Shown here: piece by piece, positions 9,677-17,725 of the stretch | Position numbering within the stretch: position 1 is the first letter of the stretch | Layout: each line of letters opens with the position of its first letter | Source: Ottowia testudinis | GTDB lineage: Bacteria; Pseudomonadota; Gammaproteobacteria; Burkholderiales; Burkholderiaceae_C | NCBI RefSeq assembly: GCF_017498525.1 | Contig: NZ_CP071796.1 | Coordinates: 3,348,001 to 3,412,000 of the forward strand | Length of the DNA stretch: 64,000 nt | Direction: 5' to 3' | Program-made: the position numbers and the translations under genes | The notes under the pieces: model-generated | Seen by the model: the letters and a program-made list of their open reading frames with translations, nothing else | Database searches by the model: none | What the model was told of the DNA's origin: nothing

Positions 9677-10777
9677 TTACTGCAGGTAGTGGTCGATGGA
9701 GACCACGCCGAAGTCTTCGGTCGAGCGGTCGTAGATCGAATAGAACTTGGGCTTGAGCAGGCCAAGAATCTTGTCGATGTTCAGGCCCACCTGGCTGTCG
9801 TACTGGAAGAGCTTCTCTACCCAGTCGCCAGGGCCCAGGTCCGCCATGCCCAGCGCCTGCGCGCCGCACAGCAAGGTGCGCGTGCCGTTCACGTTGCCGC
9901 CGGCGCCCCACTTCGAGCCTGCTGCAGCGCCCAGCGTGCTGTAGACGAGACTGTGCTCGTGGATCACCGCGCCATCGACCGTCACGGTCGCACCGGTGAA
10001 CCAGGGCGAGTCCATGCCTAGCTTGGCTGCAACGGCCACCACCGCGCGCTGGTAGTCCGGGTCCTTCTTCAAGGCACCCAGCGTGCCCGGCTGCACGAAC
10101 ATGGCGTAGTACGGCTTGCCGCCGGCCATCAGCGGCTTGATGCGGTGCGTCTTGGCGTAGGTGATCGCGTCAACGATCATTCCGTACTTTGGCACGTAGG
10201 CGTTCGTGATGCTGCCGGTACTGGACAGCTGCAGCGAAGAGCCGTCCCACATCAGCGAGCGCTTCGCCGACGGTGCGGTCACATCGCCAGAGAACGCGAG
10301 GTTCGGAAACGGCGAGCCTGCACGCACGGAGCCATCGTTGTTGAAGCCGTAGCTGATGCCCGAGAGCGTCAGGAAGGCCAGCTGGTCGACGCGGTTGGCG
10401 AGCCAGTAGGCCAGCTTGTCGCGGCCCTGTTCGCGGAAGTTGATCACCGTCTTCTGGTCGGCCAGCTTGCCCTTGTTCTTCACGCCGTGGCTGATCTGGT
10501 CGATGGTGATGATTTGCGAGTGGGAGTCCATCGCCTCCTCGTTGCCTTCGCGCTCGTTGTCACCGATGACGCCATCGCCCACCAGGTCGGCGACCAGGTG
10601 AAAGATGCATTGCTCGCCCTTCTCGGTCTTGGTCAGTTCCTTGACCACCTGAATGACGCTGTTCTCGCCCTTGCCCATGAAGTTCTTGACGAACATCTGG
10701 TCGCGGGCGGCGCTCCATGTCTCGCGCGCCCAGTTCACTTTCTGGATGGGCGTCAGTGCTGCAAAGTTGGTTTCCAT
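9677..10777 (-). CDS. Major capsid protein, N4-gp56 family
   Basis: 366 residues. It matches the N4-gp56 capsid family pattern: ALTPIQKVNWARETWSAARD at the N-terminus, FMGKGENSVIQVVKELTKT, VADLVGDGVIGDNEREGNEE, then ADQKTVINFREQGRDKLAYW followed by LANRVDQLAFLTLSG. These proteins have the HK97-like fold and build the icosahedral shell. The gene follows the scaffold gene after a 168-base gap, which is unusually long for this tightly packed unit. The start codon and its weak GAGAAA ribosome site lie inside an inverted repeat described separately. Confidence 0.92.
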   Translation of the reverse strand: METNFAALTPIQKVNWARETWSAARDQMFVKNFMGKGENSVIQVVKELTKTEKGEQCIFHLVADLVGDGVIGDNEREGNEEAMDSHSQIITIDQISHGVKNKGKLADQKTVINFREQGRDKLAYWLANRVDQLAFLTLSGISYGFNNDGSVRAGSPFPNLAFSGDVTAPSAKRSLMWDGSSLQLSSTGSITNAYVPKYGMIVDAITYAKTHRIKPLMAGGKPYYAMFVQPGTLGALKKDPDYQRAVVAVAAKLGMDSPWFTGATVTVDGAVIHEHSLVYSTLGAAAGSKWGAGGNVNGTRTLLCGAQALGMADLGPGDWVEKLFQYDSQVGLNIDKILGLLKPKFYSIYDRSTEDFGVVSIDHYLQ

Positions 10778-10840
10778 GTTGTTTCTCGCAAAGAAAGGTT
10801 TGGTGTCGGGACATGACGCCGCCCACTGCGAGAAACATGG
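10774..10840 (-). promoter_or_regulatory. Inverted repeat covering the capsid ribosome-binding site and start codon
   Basis: In the minus-strand transcript the segment 10840-10827 reads CCATGTTTCTCGCA and the segment 10790-10774 reads TGCGAGAAACAACATGG. The arms pair over 11 uninterrupted bases and, with a three-base bulge, over 14. The loop is 36 bases. The second arm contains both the GAGAAA ribosome-binding sequence and the AUG of the major capsid gene, so folding would hide the initiation site. This could be a translational control hairpin; no function has been tested. Confidence 0.55.
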
Positions 10841-10905
10841 CTTCGGCGGCCAAGAGCGCCGGACTCTTTTACGCCCTGTCCTGGGCGGCGCCTGCTTGAA
10901 TCACG

Positions 10906-10934
10906 GCCGGCAGAGTGGGCGATTCCCTGCCGGC
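10906..10934 (-). other. GC-rich hairpin between scaffold and capsid genes
   Basis: A perfect 8-bp inverted repeat (GCCGGCAG / CTGCCGGC, 13-base loop) starts 12 bases after the scaffold stop codon on the minus strand. No T-run follows it, so it is not a standard intrinsic terminator. It may stabilise mRNA ends or partly attenuate transcription between scaffold and capsid. Confidence 0.35.
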
Positions 10935-10945
10935 TTGCGCCTCGA

Positions 10946-11887
10946 TCAGTCGCCGCGAAGGCGCTTTCGTTCGGCCTCGGGGAGCTTCATGTACTCCTCA
11001 TCCGATAGCGCAGAAGCGTCGATCTGCGCGGGATTGGAGCGATTTCCAATGCCTGCCTGCATGGCTGCCGGCTGCATCTGTGAATCCGTGGCACCGCGTC
11101 GATTCGCGCGCTCTACCCGAATATCACCAGAAGTGCCATCCCCTTGTCCAACCCTAGAGGGGGTGCCGACCGGGGCGAAGCGCGGAGCGATCGCGCGCAC
11201 AGCTTCATCAAGCGCCTTGTCGCGCGAGGTGCCGCGGCTCATCTTGAGCATCACGGAGGCCTCGATCAAGTCCATGGCCTCGGCGCCTTCGGGTTGCTCC
11301 AGCCAAGGGAACTCGGCCATGAGTTGCTCAACAGTGGCCTCCACTTTGGCCTGCACGCGCTCGTGAGCGGTCACCGTGCTGAACCGGTTGAAGGCAGCCT
11401 CCTCGATGGCGGCATTGATCCGAACCCGCAGTGCGGCCGCAGCCTTCATGTCGCCGTCCATGATCAGTTCGCCATACCGCTCCTCAGCGGCCTGCAGATC
11501 GAGCGCCTCGGCCTGCTGCACGGGAGGTGAACCGGGTGCACTCCCATTGCCAGCCGCCAGCTGGGCGCGCAGCGCCTCAACCTCCTGCTCAAGGGCTTTG
11601 CGCCGCTCATTGACCTCGTTGAACCGAGCGCGCGGGATACCTGCCCCATGGTTCCGCTCTCCGCCTTCATCAGGTTCAGGCGCGGCCGCGTCGGACGGCG
11701 GAGCTGGCGCGGCAGGCGCGTCATCGGCGGCGCTCTCGGTGTCGTCGCCGCGCAGCTTGCGGCGCTCCTCGATGGGCAGGCTGGCATAGCTGTCGTCATC
11801 CACCACGGCGGCGTCAGTGCCGCTGGTGTCGGGCCCTTCGTCGCCGGCAGGCGCGAGGTAACGATGGTGCTGTAGGGATGGATTCAT
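10946..11887 (-). CDS. Phage scaffolding protein
   Basis: 313 residues from the ATG at 11885-11887, with GAGGAA upstream. The protein is charged, Ala/Pro/Asp-rich at the N-terminus and has a predicted coiled coil (about residues 88-115, RARFNEVNERRKALEQEVEA), as in phage scaffolds. A short motif, Y-x-x-L-P-x-x-E-R-x-x-L-R-G-D, occurs twice: near the N-terminus (residues 34-48) and as the last 15 residues. The gene lies directly between portal and capsid, the standard scaffold position. Scaffolds guide shell assembly and are then removed. Confidence 0.8.
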   Translation of the reverse strand: MNPSLQHHRYLAPAGDEGPDTSGTDAAVVDDDSYASLPIEERRKLRGDDTESAADDAPAAPAPPSDAAAPEPDEGGERNHGAGIPRARFNEVNERRKALEQEVEALRAQLAAGNGSAPGSPPVQQAEALDLQAAEERYGELIMDGDMKAAAALRVRINAAIEEAAFNRFSTVTAHERVQAKVEATVEQLMAEFPWLEQPEGAEAMDLIEASVMLKMSRGTSRDKALDEAVRAIAPRFAPVGTPSRVGQGDGTSGDIRVERANRRGATDSQMQPAAMQAGIGNRSNPAQIDASALSDEEYMKLPEAERKRLRGD

Positions 11888-11896
11888 GTCGGTTCC

Positions 11897-14023
11897 TCAG
11901 TGATCACTGTCGTTGGGAAATTCGGTCAGCCGGACACCATCAGCGGCCCGCGTCTCGAGGCCGTCCTCCTGGCCTTGGGCCGGGCTGGCGGGCGTCAGTG
12001 GATCGGTGTTGCGGGGCAGCTCGACATGCGGCAGCTGGCCGGCGGGCTGCGGCACGATGGGCGCCGCGTCGTGATCCACGTAGTTCGCCGAGCGCAGCAG
12101 GCTGTCGGCAAGGCTCGCCGTGGCTGGGGTCTGGGCAATCACCTGGGCGGTCTGCACCGCGCTGTATTGCGTCTTCACCGCCACGTCGGTTGCGTCTGCT
12201 TCGAGCTTTCTCGCCTGCGCCTCAAGCACCCGGGCCCGCGCTTGCAGACTCGGGTCTGGCGGCGGTTGGTTGGTGCCCATCGACTCCAGGACATCCTGCT
12301 TGTCGGCCAGGTTGCTGTAGCGCACAAGGACAGTCGGCGGGAGCGGCACGCCAGCCTTCATCATCTCCAACGCCTGCTGGAACTGGCTGTTCTGGAACGT
12401 GACCTGCATCGGCTGCTCGGAGATCACGACGTCGTAGGTGCCCACCGTCACGTCGTTGTAGTACTGGCCCGTGGCCTGGTCGAACTTGTTGATCTCCAGC
12501 AGCTCCTCACTCGGCTTGCCGGTCATCGGATCGGTCTCGGTGATCCGGAAGATGCGGTAGCTGTCGTAGTAGCGCTGGATCAGCTTGAGAATGCGCCTGG
12601 CGAGCAGTTGGCGGGTGTAAGCCAAGTTGTCCAGGGGAATGGCCAGCTGCTGCTGGCTGGCGAACTGCTTGGACTAGATGGCGATGCCGGCCTCGTTCTG
12701 CCCACCGATGCCGCGCATGGCGTCCGGCACCGTCACGTCCCTCAGCGCCTTGTCGGCGCGGTCGATGATCCGGTCGATGCCGGTGGGCACCTGGTTGGGC
12801 TGGATCTTCTGCGGGGGCGTAGAACCCTTTTTGTATTCGACCACCAGGCCAGTTCGTGCGCCGTCTGCCTGCAGGTCCTCCAGCGACATGTTGGTCAGGG
12901 AGTTCTCCTCGACCACCCATCCGCTGTTGGCCGCCGTGTTCACGATGTGGATGTACTGGCTCAGCGCCTTGTTGAGCGCCTCCTGGGGCCCGATGGCGTC
13001 GTCGACCATGCCAACGGTCTTGCCGCGGCGGAAGTAGGCGAAGTACGGCACCACCGTGTAGTGCTCGTACGGGCTGTAGCTGTCGTGCAGCGTGGCGGTG
13101 AGCGTGGTCACCGTCCACTTGACCCGCCGGCGCATCCGCCTGGCACGCAGCGCGCCATTGGCCAGCGCATCGGCAATCGAGTCCTGCGCCATGGTGGCCT
13201 CGACTTGGACGTCACCCGACGCCGGCCAGACGATGCAAGGCGTCAGCTCATAGACGTAGCGTTGCCGATCCAGCACGCGGAATCGCTCCAGGCCATCTTC
13301 CTTCTTGGCGTGGGCGTCCACGAACCCCATGTGATCGCGACTCGCGAACTTGCTGCGCGGCACCTCGTCATCCATGTCGCCGAAGTCGACGCCGGCGTCG
13401 TTGGTCTCGGCGGCCTTCTTGCGCGCGCTCGGGCCGTAGAGCTGGCCGATCTCGTCAAGCGTCAGCCACTTGGTGATGATCACGTCGCCCCATTGGTCGG
13501 GGTCGTAGGCCTTGGAATCCGGGTCAGGCACCACGTCCAGCGGATCGAGATGGTTCACCTCGATCTCGCCCTGGATGTTGGTATCGAAGCTCATGCGGAC
13601 TTCGAAGTAGCCGCGCTGCTGGATCAGCCCGTCGCTGAAAACCTGCGTCTCGTGCCAATGCAGATTGCAAAGGTCGGAAACCTGCATGGCCACCTTCGAG
13701 AGGATCGTTGCCGTTGCCAGGTCAGCGTCCCCGCCGCGCGGCTTGAACGCGATGTCAACCCGGTTGTGCACCTGGTAGCCGATGGCGGAATTGACCGACG
13801 GCTTGATTTGGTTGAACTCGTAGGACGGCCTGCGTTCGCTCGCCAACTTTGCGAGATCGTCAGCGCCCCACTGCCGGCCACCGCCCAGATACATGTCCTC
13901 GCAGCGTGCGGCGTGCGGCAGGTAGTCCAGGTGGCCGCGAGCCTTGCCGTATTCGTAGCGCGCCCAGTTCTCGCGCGCGGCATCGTCGCCTGGGACAGTG
14001 ATGGGAGTGATGCTCATGATCAT
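11897..14023 (-). pseudogene. Phage portal protein gene interrupted by an in-frame TAG
   Basis: The frame from the ATG at 14021-14023 encodes the front of a portal protein of about 700 residues, then meets TAG at 12674-12676 (codon 450). The same frame continues without shift: NEAGIAI-stop-SKQFASQQQLAIPL, then the C-terminal portal half, ending at 11897 (708 residues if read through). A single C-to-T change from CAG (Gln) would create this stop. The start overlaps the terL stop (ATGA). The portal is the ring through which DNA enters the head, so truncation at 449 residues should block assembly unless the amber codon is suppressed. A sequencing error is also possible. Confidence 0.85.
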
Positions 14024-15591
14024 TCGGCCATGTGGGAGCGACGGGAAATGACGGTGCGCTGGCTCAAGCGTTCACGCCAGCCAGGCTCGCGTGGCTTCGC
14101 CTTTGGCATCGGCAGATCGGCGACGAACGTCATGGCCACCGAGTCGCCCTTGTCGGGGCTGCGGCCCAGCACGGCGCGGATATCGTCCTTGCTGCTGATC
14201 TGAATGGCGGCGTCGCGCCCCATCGTCACCACCTTGTACCGAGGCGCAGTCAGGTCGCCCAGCAGTTCAGAGTCGGGGGGCAGCGCGATCGGATCCGCAG
14301 CCGTCGGGCTCAAGGCTTCGCGCATACGCCAGTACATCTCGGCGCGCTTATTGCGGAACCGGAGCTGGCCAGCGGCATCCATCAGCGAGCTGCCTTCCGA
14401 GCCCACCACGGGATGCACGTTCAAGCCCAGGCCGGTGAGAAAGTCCAGCGCACTGGAGCCAATGCCAATGCTGTCCACCGCCACTACAGCGCCATCGCGC
14501 AGCAGCGGCGCCACGAAGGCGGCCGCCGAAGGTCCATCCTTGATGACTGCGCCGGGCGCCGTCACCAGCCTGTCGAACCAGTTGCCGTGCCGGCGTGCTG
14601 CCGATGATTTATCTTGCCCACCCCGCGACGGGTCAAAGCCGAGCACGGTCATGACGCCTTTGGGCTCCCGCTCCGTCCAGCGTGCCTGCGCCGCCTTCAC
14701 CCACTCGGTAGGGATCAGTTGCCACACCGGATCGGAGGTTCCCGCGTTGAAATCTCCGCGCAGCATCTGCGAGCGCAGCGGCTCGGGCAGGGCCTGCAGC
14801 GTGGCCTTGTAGCCGGTGCTGGTCAGAAACAGGTTGTCGTCGACACGGGAAGGGATGAATGTGCGACTCTTCGGCTGCACCATCTCATCGCCCACCAGCA
14901 CGGGCTCAGCGCCAGGCACTTCCTGATCCTCACCCTTCGCATTCACGATGTACCAGCGCAGCTCGCCCGGCTTGGCCGGGTTAGGGTGCTGAGGATCCAG
15001 CCACGGTGCCCAGAACCGCTTCACCCATTCCCCTTCGGCGCTTGTCGGCGGATTGCCGGCGGCGACGACGCGCTGGCGCACATGAGGGTTGTCCGTGCGC
15101 ATCCAGCCGATCAGCGTGCGGAACTGCAGCTCCGTGAAGTGCGTGATCTCGTCGAAGCCCTTGAAGTCGTGCGGACGTCCCTGGTACTTCACCCAGTCTT
15201 CCGGCCGCTGCACGCTGCCCAGCTCGAGCACCCGCTTTCCCGGCAGCCGCCACAGGTGGTCCTGGCCGTTGTAGCCATCGCGCGTGCCGAGAATCTCGGT
15301 CATGCGCTCTTCCAAGCCGATTAACTGCACCGCCTCGCGGCGGAACACGATGCTCCGCTCCTGCTGCGTCAAAGCCAGGCCCAGCAGCAAATCGGTCTTG
15401 CCACCACCGGCGCTGCCGCCATAGAACACGATGTCGGCCGGCGAATTGAGGGCCAGCGTCTGCGGCCCGGGCTGCGGCACCCAGATGCTCGGGTCAAGTT
15501 CCATCAGCAGCGCGTCTATCGCTGCGGTCTGAGCAGGCGGCAGGCTATGCATGCGCTGCAGCAACTCGGCGGCGGATGGCGCCTGCATCAT
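14020..15591 (-). CDS. terL: Terminase large subunit
   Basis: 523 residues from the ATG at 15589-15591, with AAGGAAGAG just upstream; this ATG overlaps the terS stop. An upstream extension of 66 residues is open but reads as an out-of-frame copy of terS and is rejected. Walker A is GGSAGGGKT (residues 58-66) and a Walker B-like FKGFDE lies at about 143-148. The nuclease half has GFDPSRGG (first catalytic Asp about residue 320) and AVDSIGIGSSALDFL. It is the motor that pumps and cuts DNA during packaging. Confidence 0.92.
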   Translation of the reverse strand: MMQAPSAAELLQRMHSLPPAQTAAIDALLMELDPSIWVPQPGPQTLALNSPADIVFYGGSAGGGKTDLLLGLALTQQERSIVFRREAVQLIGLEERMTEILGTRDGYNGQDHLWRLPGKRVLELGSVQRPEDWVKYQGRPHDFKGFDEITHFTELQFRTLIGWMRTDNPHVRQRVVAAGNPPTSAEGEWVKRFWAPWLDPQHPNPAKPGELRWYIVNAKGEDQEVPGAEPVLVGDEMVQPKSRTFIPSRVDDNLFLTSTGYKATLQALPEPLRSQMLRGDFNAGTSDPVWQLIPTEWVKAAQARWTEREPKGVMTVLGFDPSRGGQDKSSAARRHGNWFDRLVTAPGAVIKDGPSAAAFVAPLLRDGAVVAVDSIGIGSSALDFLTGLGLNVHPVVGSEGSSLMDAAGQLRFRNKRAEMYWRMREALSPTAADPIALPPDSELLGDLTAPRYKVVTMGRDAAIQISSKDDIRAVLGRSPDKGDSVAMTFVADLPMPKAKPREPGWRERLSQRTVISRRSHMAE

Positions 15592-16412
15592 GGCTCTTCC
15601 TTCGCCACCAGGCTGGCCAGCGCAGCAACCAGTTCCGGGTTCGCCTGCAGCGCGCGCGACATGCGCACCGCGCGCTCCGTCATCGTGAAGCCGCGGATCA
15701 CCAGCGGGTTCTCCGCCGTGCCCACGTCGGCCTTGTTCCAGCCCTGGGCCTTCATGATCGAGTCCAGCGCGGCGCGCTTGTCGGCCCACTTGACCTTGCG
15801 CACCGCCAGCGGCGCAGCGTCCTGGCCACCCGCTATTTCCACAGTCTCGAAAGCCGCGATGGCTGCTGCAGCGTCATCGTCCAGCTCGTGCGGCCGCTTC
15901 AGCGCACCGTCTTCGTTGTAGGCCCGGCGCATGTCGAAGAACGCGATCCGGGCGTATTCGGCCAGGACGCGCTCACGGGTGATGGCCAGCTTTTCTGACA
16001 GCCGGTCACGTTCGGCCTGGATCGCCTCTCTCACTTCAGGCTTTTTTAAAGCCTCGCAGCCCGCCGTGCTGGCCGAACCCTTCGTACCGCCCCAACCAGC
16101 CTTCATCGCGGCCCTAGTGGCGTTTGGTTCCTCAAGAAAGGCTTCCACGAACTTGCGCTTGCGTGGTTCCAACTTGGCCAGCTTCCTGGTCACCCGCTTC
16201 GGCTGCTCCGGGCGCTTCCACGCGTCCCGCTGGGCTCTCTTCACGATGGCACTGTGAGCGACGCCATGCTCCTTGCCGATGTCCCGCAGCGCGATCAGCG
16301 TCGTCGTGTACGCACGCTCAATTGCCACCCAGTCGACAGAACGGGGCGGCGTGGACTGGTTCTTCGTGGGGTGACCAGTGGAATCGGAAGGCTTGGTGAC
16401 CACGGCCTTCAT
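15588..16412 (-). CDS. terS: Terminase small subunit
   Basis: 274 residues. Residues 85-115 carry the Terminase_2 signature (RKRKFVEAFLEEPNATRAAM, then KAGWGGTKGSASTAGCEALKKPEVREAI). An N-terminal HTH-like stretch (LRDIGKEHGVAHSAIVKRAQ) probably binds the pac or cos site. The stop overlaps the terL start (ATGATG), as expected for co-translated subunits. It is longer than many family members because of the extra N-terminal HTH region. Confidence 0.85.
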   Translation of the reverse strand: MKAVVTKPSDSTGHPTKNQSTPPRSVDWVAIERAYTTTLIALRDIGKEHGVAHSAIVKRAQRDAWKRPEQPKRVTRKLAKLEPRKRKFVEAFLEEPNATRAAMKAGWGGTKGSASTAGCEALKKPEVREAIQAERDRLSEKLAITRERVLAEYARIAFFDMRRAYNEDGALKRPHELDDDAAAAIAAFETVEIAGGQDAAPLAVRKVKWADKRAALDSIMKAQGWNKADVGTAENPLVIRGFTMTERAVRMSRALQANPELVAALASLVAKEEP

Positions 16413-16442
16413 GGTTCCGTGGCTTGGTCACTTTGACAAACC

Positions 16443-17537
16443 CTAGTGGGGGGCTGGCTCAGTGTTGGCGCTAGCTTGCAGCTTCTGCTTCTCAGCAAGG
16501 TAGGCGGCGTGGGCCTCTTCAGCAGTGTCGAACATGCCCAGATGGAGCGTCTTTCCCTTGAAGAAAAGTCTCGCGACAAAGCGGTTGCCCCTCCTCTCCG
16601 TCCCTACGAGCGGGTTCATAGCCACATTCTCGAGATTGCTGAACGCGTTGTTCATTTTGTTGCCATCGCGGTGTCTGATCCGGCCCGCAGGCCACTCGCC
16701 GGTCTTATGTAGCCAGGCTAGGTGGTGCCCTAAGAAGTGCTTGCCCCGCAGCCCGACGACGAGGTGCGACTTCTTGGAACCGGCCGCACTCACATGGCCG
16801 GCGGGGCTGCCCGCCCTGCCAAGCGGCGAGGTGTTCTTGCGCCACGTCAGTATCCCTGTGGTTGGGTCATAGTCCAGCACCAGCCTGATCTGCTCAGCAG
16901 TGGGCCGCTCGCCCTTTTTAAATACCCAACCCTTCCACGAATCGTCTCCTTCGGGTTCAGGGTCGCAGTCCGGATCAGCATCGCCGCCAGCCCCACGCGC
17001 GAACGGGGCAGAATCTGACGCAGCCCCTAGCCTGCGAAGCGAGGAAGCCTTCCTCCCTTTCAAGCTGGTGGCTGCGGTTCGTTGTGACTCCCTGCCCTTG
17101 GACATGATCGCCGAGAACATGCTGTGCAGATCCTGGCTCGTCTGCAGATTGCTGAAATGCAGCGCATCGCCCACCAGGAGGCTGGCCAGCATGCGGCGCT
17201 CTTCGGGGTACAGGTCCAGGCATAGATCGCCGATTTCCAGCTTTGCCAGCCCGCCCTGAACCAGGGTCACTGTCACCGGCCGAGCTGGCGGGTGCTGCTC
17301 GACGAGCTCGAACACACCTGGTAGCGGGCGCCGTAGATAGCCGGCATCAACCCATTCGCGCAGTCGGTCGTCGACCGTCGTCAGGGTGCAGCCGGAGGTG
17401 GAGGCGATCGCTTGACGTGTCGCGATCAATCCCTGAGCCTGCAGCTCCACGATGGCATTCCAGACCGGGCGACCGCCCGGTGTAAGCCATGGCGTACGCG
17501 CATGGTTCGCTCGGCTCTCGGCGGTTCGTGCGGCCAT
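16443..17537 (-). CDS. Winged-HTH / HNH endonuclease / AP2-domain fusion protein
   Basis: 364 residues. The N-terminal part (about 20-80) looks like a winged helix (ATRQAIASTSGCTLTTVDDR, LREWVDAGYLRRPL). A Gly/Asp/Pro-rich linker follows at about 170-200. The C-terminal part is an HNH_3-type nuclease (ILTWRKN, then HFLGHHLAWLHKTGEW, IRHRDGNKMNNAFSNLENV) followed by an AP2-like DNA-binding segment (FVARLFFKGKTLHLGMFDTA, EEAHAAYLAEKQ). HNH-AP2 proteins are usually free-standing homing endonucleases of phages; here the unit is joined to an early phage protein next to terS. The start overlaps the stop of the 62-residue gene (TAATG). Confidence 0.7.
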   Translation of the reverse strand: MAARTAESRANHARTPWLTPGGRPVWNAIVELQAQGLIATRQAIASTSGCTLTTVDDRLREWVDAGYLRRPLPGVFELVEQHPPARPVTVTLVQGGLAKLEIGDLCLDLYPEERRMLASLLVGDALHFSNLQTSQDLHSMFSAIMSKGRESQRTAATSLKGRKASSLRRLGAASDSAPFARGAGGDADPDCDPEPEGDDSWKGWVFKKGERPTAEQIRLVLDYDPTTGILTWRKNTSPLGRAGSPAGHVSAAGSKKSHLVVGLRGKHFLGHHLAWLHKTGEWPAGRIRHRDGNKMNNAFSNLENVAMNPLVGTERRGNRFVARLFFKGKTLHLGMFDTAEEAHAAYLAEKQKLQASANTEPAPH

Positions 17538-17725
17538 TACGGGTAGCTCTCCTCAAAGTGCTGGATCAATCCGGCGCGGAGGTGCGGCGGGACAGCCAGA
17601 CACTCCTGGCGCATCTGCCGACGCGCAGCAAGGCTGTCGCCCCAGTGGTCGCAGGCGCGCTTGGCGGCGGCCAGGAGGTCTTGGATGGAAGGGTGCTCCT
17701 CGATGGCTTCAGGCAACGCTGACAT
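17537..17725 (-). CDS. Small phage protein between helicase and HNH genes
   Basis: 62 residues, starting MSALPEAIEEHPSIQDLLAA. The start at 17723-17725 has CAGGAGCC at good spacing, lies 17 bases inside the helicase 3' end, and the stop overlaps the next start (TAATG). The sequence is helical, with a basic centre and one CxxHW-like stretch (ACDHWGD). No family is recognised; translational coupling on both sides supports a real gene. Confidence 0.65.
   Translation of the reverse strand: MSALPEAIEEHPSIQDLLAAAKRACDHWGDSLAARRQMRQECLAVPPHLRAGLIQHFEESYP

Noticed and set aside
10852-10868. AAGAG/CTCTT hairpin in the capsid leader as a terminator
   Set aside because: Only five base pairs, and no T-run on the transcribed minus strand.
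12626-12676. Two separate portal-related genes instead of one broken gene
   Set aside because: Both parts are in the same frame, the second has no ATG or ribosome site near its beginning, and the residues right after TAG belong to the portal pattern.
11900-14203. 767-codon open frame on the plus strand opposite the portal gene
   Set aside because: It lies wholly antisense to the portal and terminase genes, has a His/Gly/Arg/Val-rich composition typical of a high-GC mirror frame and shows no domain.
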